Shown here: positions 40,863 through 48,716 of the stretch, piece after piece
Layout: each line of letters opens with the position of its first letter
How positions within the stretch are numbered: position 1 is the stretch's first letter
From: CALWOS01 sp963595735
GTDB lineage: Bacteria > Bacillota > Clostridia > Oscillospirales > Oscillospiraceae
NCBI GenBank assembly: GCA_963595735.1
Contig: CAVBJJ010000010.1
Span: 1-64,000 of the forward strand
Length of the DNA stretch: 64,000 bases
Reading direction: 5' to 3'
Notes under the pieces: model-generated
Database searches by the model: none
Seen by the model: only the letters and a program-made list of their open reading frames with translations
What the model was told of the DNA's origin: nothing
Program-made: the position numbers and the translations under genes

Positions 40863-41507
40863 ATGAATATGGAAAAACAGATCGCTTCTGACCTGCTGGA
40901 GATCGGCGCCGTATTTCTCCGCCCGGAAGACCCGTTCATCTGGGCCAGCGGCATCAAAAGCCCGGTCTATTGTGATAACCGTCTGACCCTGACCGCCCCT
41001 GTGGTGCGCAACCATGTGGAGGACGGCCTGGCCGCGTTGGTGAAAGAATATTACCCCGACTGCCAGGTGCTCATGGGCACCTCTACCGCCGGTATCGCCC
41101 ACGCCGCGATCGTCGGCCACATTCTGGGGCTGCCCATGGGCTATGTGCGCTCCGGCAGCAAGGATCACGGCCGCAAGAACCGGATCGAGGGCAAGCTGGA
41201 AAAAGGCGCCAAGGTGGTCGTGGTCGAGGATCTGATCTCCACCGCCGGCAGCGTGATCGATGTGGTGGAAGCCCTGCGCGAGGCCGGCGCGAAGGTACTG
41301 GGCGTGGTGAGCATCTTCACCTACGGCCTGCAAAAGGGTCTGGATCGTCTGGCCGCATCTAAGGTAGAAAACCACAGCCTGTCCAATCTGGACGCTGTGG
41401 CGGCTGTGGCGGCAGAGACCGGCTATATCAAGCCGGAGGATGTGGCGCGGCTGCTGAAATTCCGGGAAAATCCGGAGGATGAAAGCTGGATTGGAGGCAA
41501 GGCATGA
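40863..41507 (+). CDS. pyrE: Orotate phosphoribosyltransferase
   Basis: Couples orotate with PRPP to give OMP. It has 214 residues. The PRPP loop is VVVVEDLISTAGSV and the substrate site lies around YVRSGSKDHGRKNRIEG. AGGAGGACTCACATT precedes the ATG. It overlaps pyrB by four bases. Confidence 0.95.
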   Translation: MNMEKQIASDLLEIGAVFLRPEDPFIWASGIKSPVYCDNRLTLTAPVVRNHVEDGLAALVKEYYPDCQVLMGTSTAGIAHAAIVGHILGLPMGYVRSGSKDHGRKNRIEGKLEKGAKVVVVEDLISTAGSVIDVVEALREAGAKVLGVVSIFTYGLQKGLDRLAASKVENHSLSNLDAVAAVAAETGYIKPEDVARLLKFRENPEDESWIGGKA

Positions 41508-42421
41508 AGCATCTGATCGACATCACGCAGCTGTCCACCCAGGAGATCGACGAGCTGATCACCGTGGCGGAAGATATCATCGCAAACCCGGACAAATATG
41601 CCGAGGCCTGCAAACGAAAAAAGCTGGCCACGCTGTTTTACGAGCCCTCCACCCGCACCCGCCTGAGCTTTGAGTCCGCTATGATGGAGTTGGGTGGCCA
41701 GGTGCTTGGCTTCTCGGAAGCACAGAGCAGTTCCGCCTCCAAGGGGGAAAGCGTTGCGGACACCGCCCGTATCGTCAGCTGCTATGCCGACATCATCGCC
41801 ATGCGCCACCCCAAGGAGGGCGCGCCGCTGGTGGCTTCCATGGCGGCCAGCATCCCGGTGATCAACGCCGGAGACGGCGGTCACAACCACCCCACCCAGA
41901 CGCTGACCGACCTGCTGACCATCAAGCGGGAAAAGGGGCGGCTGAACAAGCTGACCGTGGGCTGCTGCGGCGACCTGAAATTCGGCCGCACAGTGCACTC
42001 TCTGGTGGGCGCCATGTCCCGGTATGACGATGTAAAATTCATCTTCATCTCCCCGGATGAGCTGCGCATTCCGGAGCATGTCCGCAGCGAGGTGCTGGAG
42101 CGCAATCATGTCTCCTACCGGGAAACCGGCTCTCTGGAGCTGGCAATGCCGGAGCTGGACATTCTGTACATGACGCGCGTCCAGCGGGAGCGCTTCTTCA
42201 ACGAGCAGGATTACATCCGGCTGAAAGACAGCTATATCCTCACCCCGGAAAAGCTCAACGGCGCAAAGCATGATCTGGCCATCCTGCATCCCCTGCCCCG
42301 CGTCAACGAAATTTCCACCGCCATCGACGCCGACCCCCGCGCCTGCTATTTCCGCCAGGCCCTGTGCGGCAAGTATATCCGTATGGCGCTCATTCTGAAA
42401 CTGTTGGAGGTTACGATATGA
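41504..42421 (+). CDS. pyrB: Aspartate carbamoyltransferase, catalytic subunit
   Basis: Condenses carbamoyl phosphate with aspartate, the first committed step. It has 305 residues with FYEPSTRTRLSFE (carbamoyl-phosphate site), MRHPKEGAP, GDGGHNHPTQTL, and LHPLPRVNEI. Followed by the regulatory chain gene with an ATGA overlap, so the holoenzyme is the allosteric PyrB-PyrI type. Confidence 0.97.
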   Translation: MKHLIDITQLSTQEIDELITVAEDIIANPDKYAEACKRKKLATLFYEPSTRTRLSFESAMMELGGQVLGFSEAQSSSASKGESVADTARIVSCYADIIAMRHPKEGAPLVASMAASIPVINAGDGGHNHPTQTLTDLLTIKREKGRLNKLTVGCCGDLKFGRTVHSLVGAMSRYDDVKFIFISPDELRIPEHVRSEVLERNHVSYRETGSLELAMPELDILYMTRVQRERFFNEQDYIRLKDSYILTPEKLNGAKHDLAILHPLPRVNEISTAIDADPRACYFRQALCGKYIRMALILKLLEVTI

Positions 42422-42834
42422 TCATCGGCAATATTGTAGACGGCATCGTCATCGACCACATCCCCGCCGGTCAGGGCATGGAGTTATATCGCCACCTGAA
42501 GCTGGATCGCCTGAATTGCGAGGTCGCTTTCATCAAAAACGCCCCCAGCACCAAGCACGGGAAAAAGGATATTCTGAAAATCAACGACGCCATCGACCTG
42601 AATCTGGATATCCTGGGCTATATCGATCCCCGGATCACCGTGAACATCATCCGCAACGGAAAACGGGTGCAAAAGCTGCACCCCAAGCTGCCGGAGCAGC
42701 TGGTGAATGTACTGCACTGCAAAAATCCCCGCTGCATCACCTCCGTGGAGCAGGATCTGCCCCATGTGTTCCGCCTGACAGACCGGGCAAACAATGTTTA
42801 CCGCTGCATTTATTGCGACACAAAGGTAAAATAA
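42418..42834 (+). CDS. pyrI: Aspartate carbamoyltransferase, regulatory subunit
   Basis: Zinc-binding regulatory chain that binds nucleotides and confers allosteric control on PyrB. It has 138 residues; four zinc Cys are in CKNPRCITSVE and YRCIYCDTKVK. Its presence explains feedback control in the absence of an RNA-level attenuator. Last gene of the operon. Confidence 0.96.
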   Translation: MIIGNIVDGIVIDHIPAGQGMELYRHLKLDRLNCEVAFIKNAPSTKHGKKDILKINDAIDLNLDILGYIDPRITVNIIRNGKRVQKLHPKLPEQLVNVLHCKNPRCITSVEQDLPHVFRLTDRANNVYRCIYCDTKVK

Positions 42835-42864
42835 TCTTCGCCGTCACACCTTGCGATCGCATGT

Positions 42865-42903
42865 TTTGGAGAGACTTTTCTGTTTTTTTCCGGTCTCCCC
42901 AAA
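42865..42903 (+). terminator. Possible hairpin at the end of the pyr operon
   Basis: TTTGGAGAGAC pairs with GTCTCCCCAAA (one mismatch) over a T-rich loop. No U-tract follows, so termination is uncertain. Confidence 0.4.
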
Positions 42904-42920
42904 GTTTCGGTGCATATGGT

Positions 42921-42949
42921 TTGACGAAGCAACATATTGTGTGTTAAAC
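42921..42949 (+). promoter_or_regulatory. purE promoter
   Basis: TTGACG (42921-42926), 17 bases, TTAAAC (42944-42949). Confidence 0.6.
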
Positions 42950-42975
42950 TGAGGTTTGTCCCTAAAATATTACAC

Positions 42976-42992
42976 GCTGCCTTTTTGGCAGC
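42976..42992 (+). other. Small stem-loop just upstream of the purE ribosome site
   Basis: GCTGCC, TTTTT loop, GGCAGC, five bases before GGAGG. It may affect ribosome access or mRNA stability. Confidence 0.45.
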
Positions 42993-43011
42993 AACTGGAG
43001 GAAACTGAGCT

Positions 43012-43509
43012 ATGAAAAAGGTTGCCGTTATCATGGGCAGCGAGAGCGATCTGCCTGTTGTAGAAAAGGCGATCGACACCCTCGCTGCATACGGTGTTCC
43101 CACCGAGGTTCACATTTATTCCGCACACCGCACCCCGGAGCAGGCGCGCAGCTTTGCCCTGCAGGCAAAGTCCGCAGGTTTTGGCGCGATCATCTGCGCC
43201 GCCGGTAAGGCCGCCCATCTGGCCGGTGCTTTCGCCGCAAACACCACGCTGCCTGTGATCGGCATTCCCGTGTCCTCCAAAACGCTGGACGGCATGGACG
43301 CCCTGCTGGCCACGGTGCAGATGCCCAGCGGTATGCCGGTCGCCACTGTGGCGATCGACGGTGCGAAAAACGCCGCCCTGCTGGCCATCCAGATCCTTGC
43401 GGTGACGGATGACGCCCTGGCGGAAAAGCTTGCCGCCGCCCGCGAGGCAAACACCGCTTCCGTGCTGGAGGCCAACGCCCGGGCGGAAGCCAAATACAAC
43501 AAGCAGTAA
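43012..43509 (+). CDS. purE: 5-(carboxyamino)imidazole ribonucleotide mutase PurE
   Basis: Carboxylates AIR toward CAIR in purine synthesis. It has 165 residues: VIMGSESDLPVVEKAIDTL, IYSAHRTPEQAR with the catalytic His, and AAGKAAHLAGAFAANT. No purK is beside it. In class I organisms PurE acts on N5-CAIR made by PurK; whether this one works alone (class II, direct CO2) cannot be told by eye. GGAGG is ten bases before the ATG. Confidence 0.93.
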   Translation: MKKVAVIMGSESDLPVVEKAIDTLAAYGVPTEVHIYSAHRTPEQARSFALQAKSAGFGAIICAAGKAAHLAGAFAANTTLPVIGIPVSSKTLDGMDALLATVQMPSGMPVATVAIDGAKNAALLAIQILAVTDDALAEKLAAAREANTASVLEANARAEAKYNKQ

Positions 43510-43625
43510 GCAGATCCATATGCTTACCGCGCTTGGAAAACAAGCGTAAAACATATTTAATATTATAATGTAATTTCCCTGTATATTGCAAACGATCGGA
43601 TATCGGAAAGGAAGGTTTGTTCACT

Positions 43626-44342
43626 ATGGAAAAGCTGCAACAGATGTACGAAGGTAAGGCAAAAAAAGTTTTTGCCACCGATGACCCCAACCTGTGCATT
43701 GTCTCCTACAAGGACGATGCCACCGCCTTCAACGGCCAGAAAAAAGGTACCATCACCGGTAAGGGCGTTGTCAACAACAAAATGTCCAACTACCTGATGC
43801 AGGGTCTGGAAAAGGCCGGTGTTCCCACCCATCTGGTAGAGGAGCTCAACGACCGGGAAACGCTGGTGCGCCGGGTCTCTATCGTCCCCCTGGAGGTCAT
43901 TGTCCGCAACATTGCCGCCGGTAGTTTTTCCAAGCGCTTTGGCGTGAAGGAAGGCACCAAGCTGCTGTGCCCCACGCTGGAGTTCTGCTATAAGGACGAT
44001 GCGCTGGGCGATCCCATGGTCAACGATTACCACATTCTGGCCTGCGGTTGGGCCACCCGAGAGGATCTGGACACCATCAGCGACTACGCTTTCCGTGTCA
44101 ACAGCTATCTGATCGATTTCTTCAAGAGCATCGGTGTGGATCTGGTGGACTTCAAGATCGAGTTCGGCAAGACCCCCGACGGTAAGATCCTGCTGGCCGA
44201 CGAGATCAGCCCGGACACCTGCCGCCTGTGGGATGCCGAAACCCACAAGAAGCTGGATAAGGATCGCTTCCGTCAGGATCTGGGCGGTGTTGAGGATGCC
44301 TATCAGGAAATGATGCGCCGTATTTTCGGTGATGCGAAATGA
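43626..44342 (+). CDS. purC: Phosphoribosylaminoimidazole-succinocarboxamide synthase (SAICAR synthetase)
   Basis: Joins CAIR and aspartate with ATP. It has 238 residues: YEGKAKKVFATDD, VRRVSIVPLEVIVRNIAAGS and DEISPDTCRLWD. ATG at 43626 has GGAAGG ten bases upstream. A 116-base gap separates it from purE and contains a short CGCTTG/CAAGCG hairpin and A/T-rich sequence, so purC may have extra regulation or a second promoter. The stop overlaps purF by ATGA. Confidence 0.96.
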   Translation: MEKLQQMYEGKAKKVFATDDPNLCIVSYKDDATAFNGQKKGTITGKGVVNNKMSNYLMQGLEKAGVPTHLVEELNDRETLVRRVSIVPLEVIVRNIAAGSFSKRFGVKEGTKLLCPTLEFCYKDDALGDPMVNDYHILACGWATREDLDTISDYAFRVNSYLIDFFKSIGVDLVDFKIEFGKTPDGKILLADEISPDTCRLWDAETHKKLDKDRFRQDLGGVEDAYQEMMRRIFGDAK

Positions 44343-45778
44343 GTGATCTGCGGGAAGAATGTGGTGTCTTCGGCATTTTTGCCCCGGACACCCGGGATGT
44401 AGCCGCATCCTGCTATTATGGTCTTTTTGCCCTGCAGCACCGCGGCCAGGAAAGCAGCGGTATCGTTGTCTGTGACGACGGGGTCTTTTCCAGCTATAAA
44501 GATGTGGGACTGGTCAACGAGGTCTTCACGCCAGAAAACCTTGCCTCTCTGGGCAAGGGTAATATGGCGGTCGGCCATGTGCGCTATGGCACCACCGGTG
44601 GCAACGGCCGCCTGAACGCCCAGCCCATCACCGTCAACCATATCAAGGGCAGCATGGCGCTGGCGCATAACGGCAACCTGACCAACTCCTTTGAGCTGCG
44701 TCAGGAGCTGGAGCTGACCGGTTCCATTTTCCACACCACCAGCGATACGGAGGTCATCTCCTACATCGTCACAACGGAACGGCTGACCGCGCCCTCCATT
44801 GAGCAGGCCATCAACCGGGCCATGTATCGGATCCAGGGCGCCTATTCCCTGGTCATCATGTCCCCCACCAAGCTGATCGCGGCACGGGATCCCAAGGGCT
44901 TCCGCCCCCTGTGCTACGGCCGCACACCGGACGGCGCCTATGTGGTCGCCTCCGAAAGCTGCGCGCTGGACAGCGTTGGCGCGGTGTTTGTCCGGGATAT
45001 CAAGCCCGGCGAGATCGTTGTGTTTTCCTCCAACGGCGTTTTCTCCATCGAGGATCACATGAACCAGGAAAAGCGCAGCCACTGTGTTTTTGAGTTTATC
45101 TATTTTGCCCGCCCGGACTCCATGATCGACGGCTGCTCCGTCCACAACGCCCGCCTGCGTGCCGGCGCGTTTTTGGCGGACGCCTATCCGGTGGACGCCG
45201 ATGTGGTCATCGGTGTGCCGGACAGCGGACTGGACGCCGCCCTGGGCTATTCCCAGCGCAGCGGTATTCCCTATGGCGTCGGCTTTATCAAAAACCGTTA
45301 TATCGGCCGCACCTTTATCTCCCCGGGACAGGCCTCCCGGGAGGACAAGGTCAAAATCAAGCTCAACCCCATCCGGGAAACGGTCGCCGGCAAGCGCGTT
45401 GTCATGATCGACGACTCCATCGTGCGCGGCACCACCTCCGCCCGTATCGTCCGGCTGCTTCGGGATGCGGGCGCCAAGGAAGTGCATATGCGCGTTTCCG
45501 CGCCGCCCTTCCGCAACCCCTGCTACTATGGCACAGACATCGACTCCCGGGAGCTGCTGATCGCCTGTAACCATACCATTCCGGAAATTGCAGACATCAT
45601 TGGCGTTGACAGTCTGGGGTACCTCAGCATGGAGGACGCCAAGCGCATTGCCGGCTGTGACCCGGAAAGCTTCTGTCTGGGCTGCTTCAGCGGCGAGTAC
45701 CCCACGCCCGTTCCGGAAAAGCCCCAGAAGAATCGTTTCGAGCGCAAGATTTCCGAAAGAGAGGGAAAGAACTCATGA
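44339..45778 (+). CDS. purF: Amidophosphoribosyltransferase
   Basis: Makes phosphoribosylamine from PRPP and glutamine, the first step of purine synthesis. It has 479 residues: a short propeptide then Cys8 (EECGVFGIFAP) as the glutaminase nucleophile, RYGTTGGNGRLNAQP, the PRPP motif VMIDDSIVRGTTSARIVR, and C-terminal Fe-S Cys in GCDPESFCLGCFSG, as in the Bacillus-type enzyme. Overlaps both neighbours by ATGA. Confidence 0.97.
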   Translation: MSDLREECGVFGIFAPDTRDVAASCYYGLFALQHRGQESSGIVVCDDGVFSSYKDVGLVNEVFTPENLASLGKGNMAVGHVRYGTTGGNGRLNAQPITVNHIKGSMALAHNGNLTNSFELRQELELTGSIFHTTSDTEVISYIVTTERLTAPSIEQAINRAMYRIQGAYSLVIMSPTKLIAARDPKGFRPLCYGRTPDGAYVVASESCALDSVGAVFVRDIKPGEIVVFSSNGVFSIEDHMNQEKRSHCVFEFIYFARPDSMIDGCSVHNARLRAGAFLADAYPVDADVVIGVPDSGLDAALGYSQRSGIPYGVGFIKNRYIGRTFISPGQASREDKVKIKLNPIRETVAGKRVVMIDDSIVRGTTSARIVRLLRDAGAKEVHMRVSAPPFRNPCYYGTDIDSRELLIACNHTIPEIADIIGVDSLGYLSMEDAKRIAGCDPESFCLGCFSGEYPTPVPEKPQKNRFERKISEREGKNS

Positions 45779-46809
45779 AAAGTCAAAGCGAAAGCTACAA
45801 GGCCGCCGGTGTAGACATCACCGCCGGCTATCGCGCCGTGGAGCTGATGAAGACCCACATCGCCAAAACCATGACCGCCGGCGCGCTTTCCGATATCGGC
45901 GGCTTTGGCGGCCTGTTTGAGCTGGACATTACCGGCATGACCAAGCCCGTTCTGGTCTCCGGCACGGACGGCGTTGGCACCAAGCTGAAGCTGGCCTTTT
46001 TGATGGACAAGCACGACACCGTGGGCATCGACTGCGTTGCCATGTGCGTCAACGATATTATCTGCTGCGGCGCAAAGCCCCTGTTTTTCCTGGACTATAT
46101 CGCCTGCGGCAAAAACTCCCCTGAGAAGATCGCCGCCATCGTCTCCGGCGTGGCCGAGGGCTGCTGTCAGTCCGGCGCGGCGCTCATCGGCGGCGAAACC
46201 GCGGAAATGCCCGGCTTTTACCCGGTGGATGAGTACGACCTGGCCGGTTTCTCGGTGGGCGTTGTGGACAAGAGCAAGGTCTTTAACAACAAGACCATGC
46301 AGGCGGGAGACGCGATCATCGCCCTGCCCTCCTCCGGCGTGCATTCCAACGGCTTTTCTCTGGTGCGCAAGGTGTTCGATGTGGAGCACACCGATCTGCA
46401 CGCCCCGGTGGCCGAGCTGGGCATGGGGCTGGGCGAGTGCCTGCTGACCCCCACCAAGATCTATGTTAAGCCGCTGCTGGCGCTGGCCGAGCAGGTGCAG
46501 GTCAAGGCCGTTTCCCACATCACCGGCGGCGGTTTTTACGAAAACATTCCCCGCAGCATCCCCGCAGGATTCTGCGCCAAGATCAACCAGGCCGGGCTGC
46601 AGATCCTGCCCATCTTCTCTCTGCTGGCCAAAACCGGAAACATCCCCGAGCGGGATATGTTCAACACCTTTAACATGGGCGTTGGCATGAGCATCGTGGT
46701 GCCGGGCGAGCAGGCGGACGAGGCGCTGCGCATCCTCAAGGCCAATGGTGAAAACGCCTATATCATGGGTGAGATCACCACCGGCGACAGCCCCATTGTC
46801 CTTTGCTGA
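45775..46809 (+). CDS. purM: Phosphoribosylformylglycinamidine cyclo-ligase (AIR synthetase)
   Basis: Converts FGAM to AIR using ATP. It has 344 residues with SGTDGVGTKLKLAF, GAALIGGETAEMPGFY and HITGGGFYENIPR, all characteristic. Coupled to purF by ATGA. Eleven bases separate it from purN. Confidence 0.97.
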   Translation: MKSQSESYKAAGVDITAGYRAVELMKTHIAKTMTAGALSDIGGFGGLFELDITGMTKPVLVSGTDGVGTKLKLAFLMDKHDTVGIDCVAMCVNDIICCGAKPLFFLDYIACGKNSPEKIAAIVSGVAEGCCQSGAALIGGETAEMPGFYPVDEYDLAGFSVGVVDKSKVFNNKTMQAGDAIIALPSSGVHSNGFSLVRKVFDVEHTDLHAPVAELGMGLGECLLTPTKIYVKPLLALAEQVQVKAVSHITGGGFYENIPRSIPAGFCAKINQAGLQILPIFSLLAKTGNIPERDMFNTFNMGVGMSIVVPGEQADEALRILKANGENAYIMGEITTGDSPIVLC

Positions 46810-46820
46810 GGAAGCTGCCC

Positions 46821-47441
46821 ATGGAAAACAACTGCATCCGCATCGCCGTTCTGGTTTCCGGCGGCGGAACCAATCTCCAGGCACTTCTGGATGCGCAGGC
46901 AAGCGGTATCCTGCACAGCGGAAAGATCTGCCTTGTGCTGTCCAGCAAGGAGGGCGCTTATGCCCTCACCCGTGCGGAAAAGGCCGGCGTTCCCGGAAAG
47001 GTCGTTGCCAAAAAGGGTAAGACCCAGGAGGAATTCGAGGCCGGACTGCTCGCCGCGCTGGAGGAAGCTAAAATCGACCTGATCGTCCTGGCCGGATTTA
47101 TGAGCATTTTAAGCGAAAGCTTTGTGAAAAAGTATCCAAAACGGATATTAAATGTGCATCCCTCTCTGATTCCCTCCTTTTGCGGCGCTGGCTTTTATGG
47201 CCTGCGGGTGCATCAAGCCGCCCTGGATTACGGCGTTAAGGTAAGCGGCGCAACGGTGCATTTCGTCAACGAGATCCCCGATGGCGGCGAGATCATTTTG
47301 CAAAAGGCCGTTCCCGTTGCGGAGGATGATACCCCGGAGACGCTCCAGCGCCGGATCATGGAGCAAGCGGAATGGATCCTGCTGCCCCAGGCCACGGAGA
47401 AAGTCAGCCAGATGCTATTGCACGAAAGAGGTGTCCAATGA
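46821..47441 (+). CDS. purN: Phosphoribosylglycinamide formyltransferase
   Basis: Transfers formyl from 10-formyl-THF to GAR. It has 206 residues with VSGGGTNLQALLDA, ILNVHPSLIPSF (catalytic Asn/His) and VHFVNEIPDGGEII. ATG at 46821 has GAGGAAG six bases upstream. The folate-dependent route links it to the 5-FTHF cyclo-ligase at 4224. It overlaps purD by ATGA, with no purH between them. Confidence 0.95.
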   Translation: MENNCIRIAVLVSGGGTNLQALLDAQASGILHSGKICLVLSSKEGAYALTRAEKAGVPGKVVAKKGKTQEEFEAGLLAALEEAKIDLIVLAGFMSILSESFVKKYPKRILNVHPSLIPSFCGAGFYGLRVHQAALDYGVKVSGATVHFVNEIPDGGEIILQKAVPVAEDDTPETLQRRIMEQAEWILLPQATEKVSQMLLHERGVQ

Positions 47442-48706
47442 AACTTATGGTCATAGGTGGCGGCGGCAGAGAGCACGCCATCATCAAAAAACTCAAGGAG
47501 AACCCCTCCGTTACAGAAATTTTCGCCCTGCCCGGAAACGGCGGCATCGCCATGGATGCCACCTGTGTGGACATTGGGGCAAAAGATATTGAAGCTCAGG
47601 TCAAGTTTGCCCGGGAACAGCACATCGACTTTGCCGTAGTCGCGCCGGATGACCCGCTGGTGCTGGGCGCGGTCGATGCGCTGGAGGAAGCCGGTATTCC
47701 CTGCTTCGGCCCCAAAAAGAATGCCGCGATCCTGGAGGGCAGCAAGGTCTTTTCCAAGGAACTGATGCAGAAGTATCATATCCCCACTGCGGACTACGCA
47801 GTGTTTACGGAAATGGACGCCGCCCTGTCCTATCTGGACACCGCCCCCCTGCCCACGGTCATCAAGGCCGATGGCCTTGCGCTGGGCAAGGGCGTTGTCA
47901 TTGCCGAAACCCGGGAGGACGCCAAGGCCGCTGTCCGCTCCATGATGGAGGACAAGGTCTTTGGCGACAGCGGCAGCCGCGTTGTGATTGAGGAATTCCT
48001 CACCGGCCCGGAGGTCTCCGTCCTCTCCTTTACCGACGGCAAGACCGTTGTACCCATGGTCTCCAGCATGGATCACAAGCGTGCGCTGGACGGCGACAAG
48101 GGACTGAACACCGGCGGCATGGGTACCATCGCGCCCAATCCCTATTACACCCCCGCCATTGCCGCGGAGTGCATGGAGACTATTTTCCTGCCCACCATTC
48201 GCGCCATGGCCGCAGAAGGCCGCCCGTTCCAGGGTTGCCTGTACTTCGGCCTGATGCTGACCCCCAAGGGTCCCAAGGTCATCGAGTACAACTGCCGTTT
48301 CGGCGATCCCGAGACCCAGGTCGTGCTGCCGCTGCTGAAAAGCGACCTGCTGGAGATCATGCAGGCTGTCCGCGCCGGTACCTTGACTGAGGAAATGGTG
48401 CAGTTTGCCGACGAAAGCGCCTGCTGCATCGTCATGGCCAGCAAGGGCTATCCCGGCAGCTATCAAAAGGGGCTGCCCATTACGATCCATCCGGATCTGG
48501 AGGCCGAGCTGTACATTGCCGGTGCCAAGCTGACTGACGGCCAGCTGTACACCTCCGGCGGACGCGTGCTGGGCGTTGTGGGCACCGCGCCCACCCTGCG
48601 CGCCGCCATTGACAGAGCCTACGCCCAGTGCCGCTTCGTCACATTTGAGAATGCCTATTACCGAAAAGATATCGGAAAACGGGCGCTTGCCGCCCGGGAA
48701 GGGTGA
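47438..48706 (+). CDS. purD: Phosphoribosylamine-glycine ligase
   Basis: ATP-grasp enzyme forming GAR from phosphoribosylamine and glycine. It has 422 residues with GGGGREHAIIKKL, VIKADGLALGKGVVIAET, LNTGGMGTIAPNPYY and YNCRFGDPETQVVLP. Normal length. Ten bases before purL. Confidence 0.96.
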   Translation: MKLMVIGGGGREHAIIKKLKENPSVTEIFALPGNGGIAMDATCVDIGAKDIEAQVKFAREQHIDFAVVAPDDPLVLGAVDALEEAGIPCFGPKKNAAILEGSKVFSKELMQKYHIPTADYAVFTEMDAALSYLDTAPLPTVIKADGLALGKGVVIAETREDAKAAVRSMMEDKVFGDSGSRVVIEEFLTGPEVSVLSFTDGKTVVPMVSSMDHKRALDGDKGLNTGGMGTIAPNPYYTPAIAAECMETIFLPTIRAMAAEGRPFQGCLYFGLMLTPKGPKVIEYNCRFGDPETQVVLPLLKSDLLEIMQAVRAGTLTEEMVQFADESACCIVMASKGYPGSYQKGLPITIHPDLEAELYIAGAKLTDGQLYTSGGRVLGVVGTAPTLRAAIDRAYAQCRFVTFENAYYRKDIGKRALAAREG

Positions 48707-48716
48707 TAGAATAGAT

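Noticed and set aside
42835..43011. Purine riboswitch before purE
   Set aside because: The conserved J1-2/J2-3 loops are not visible; only simple hairpins.
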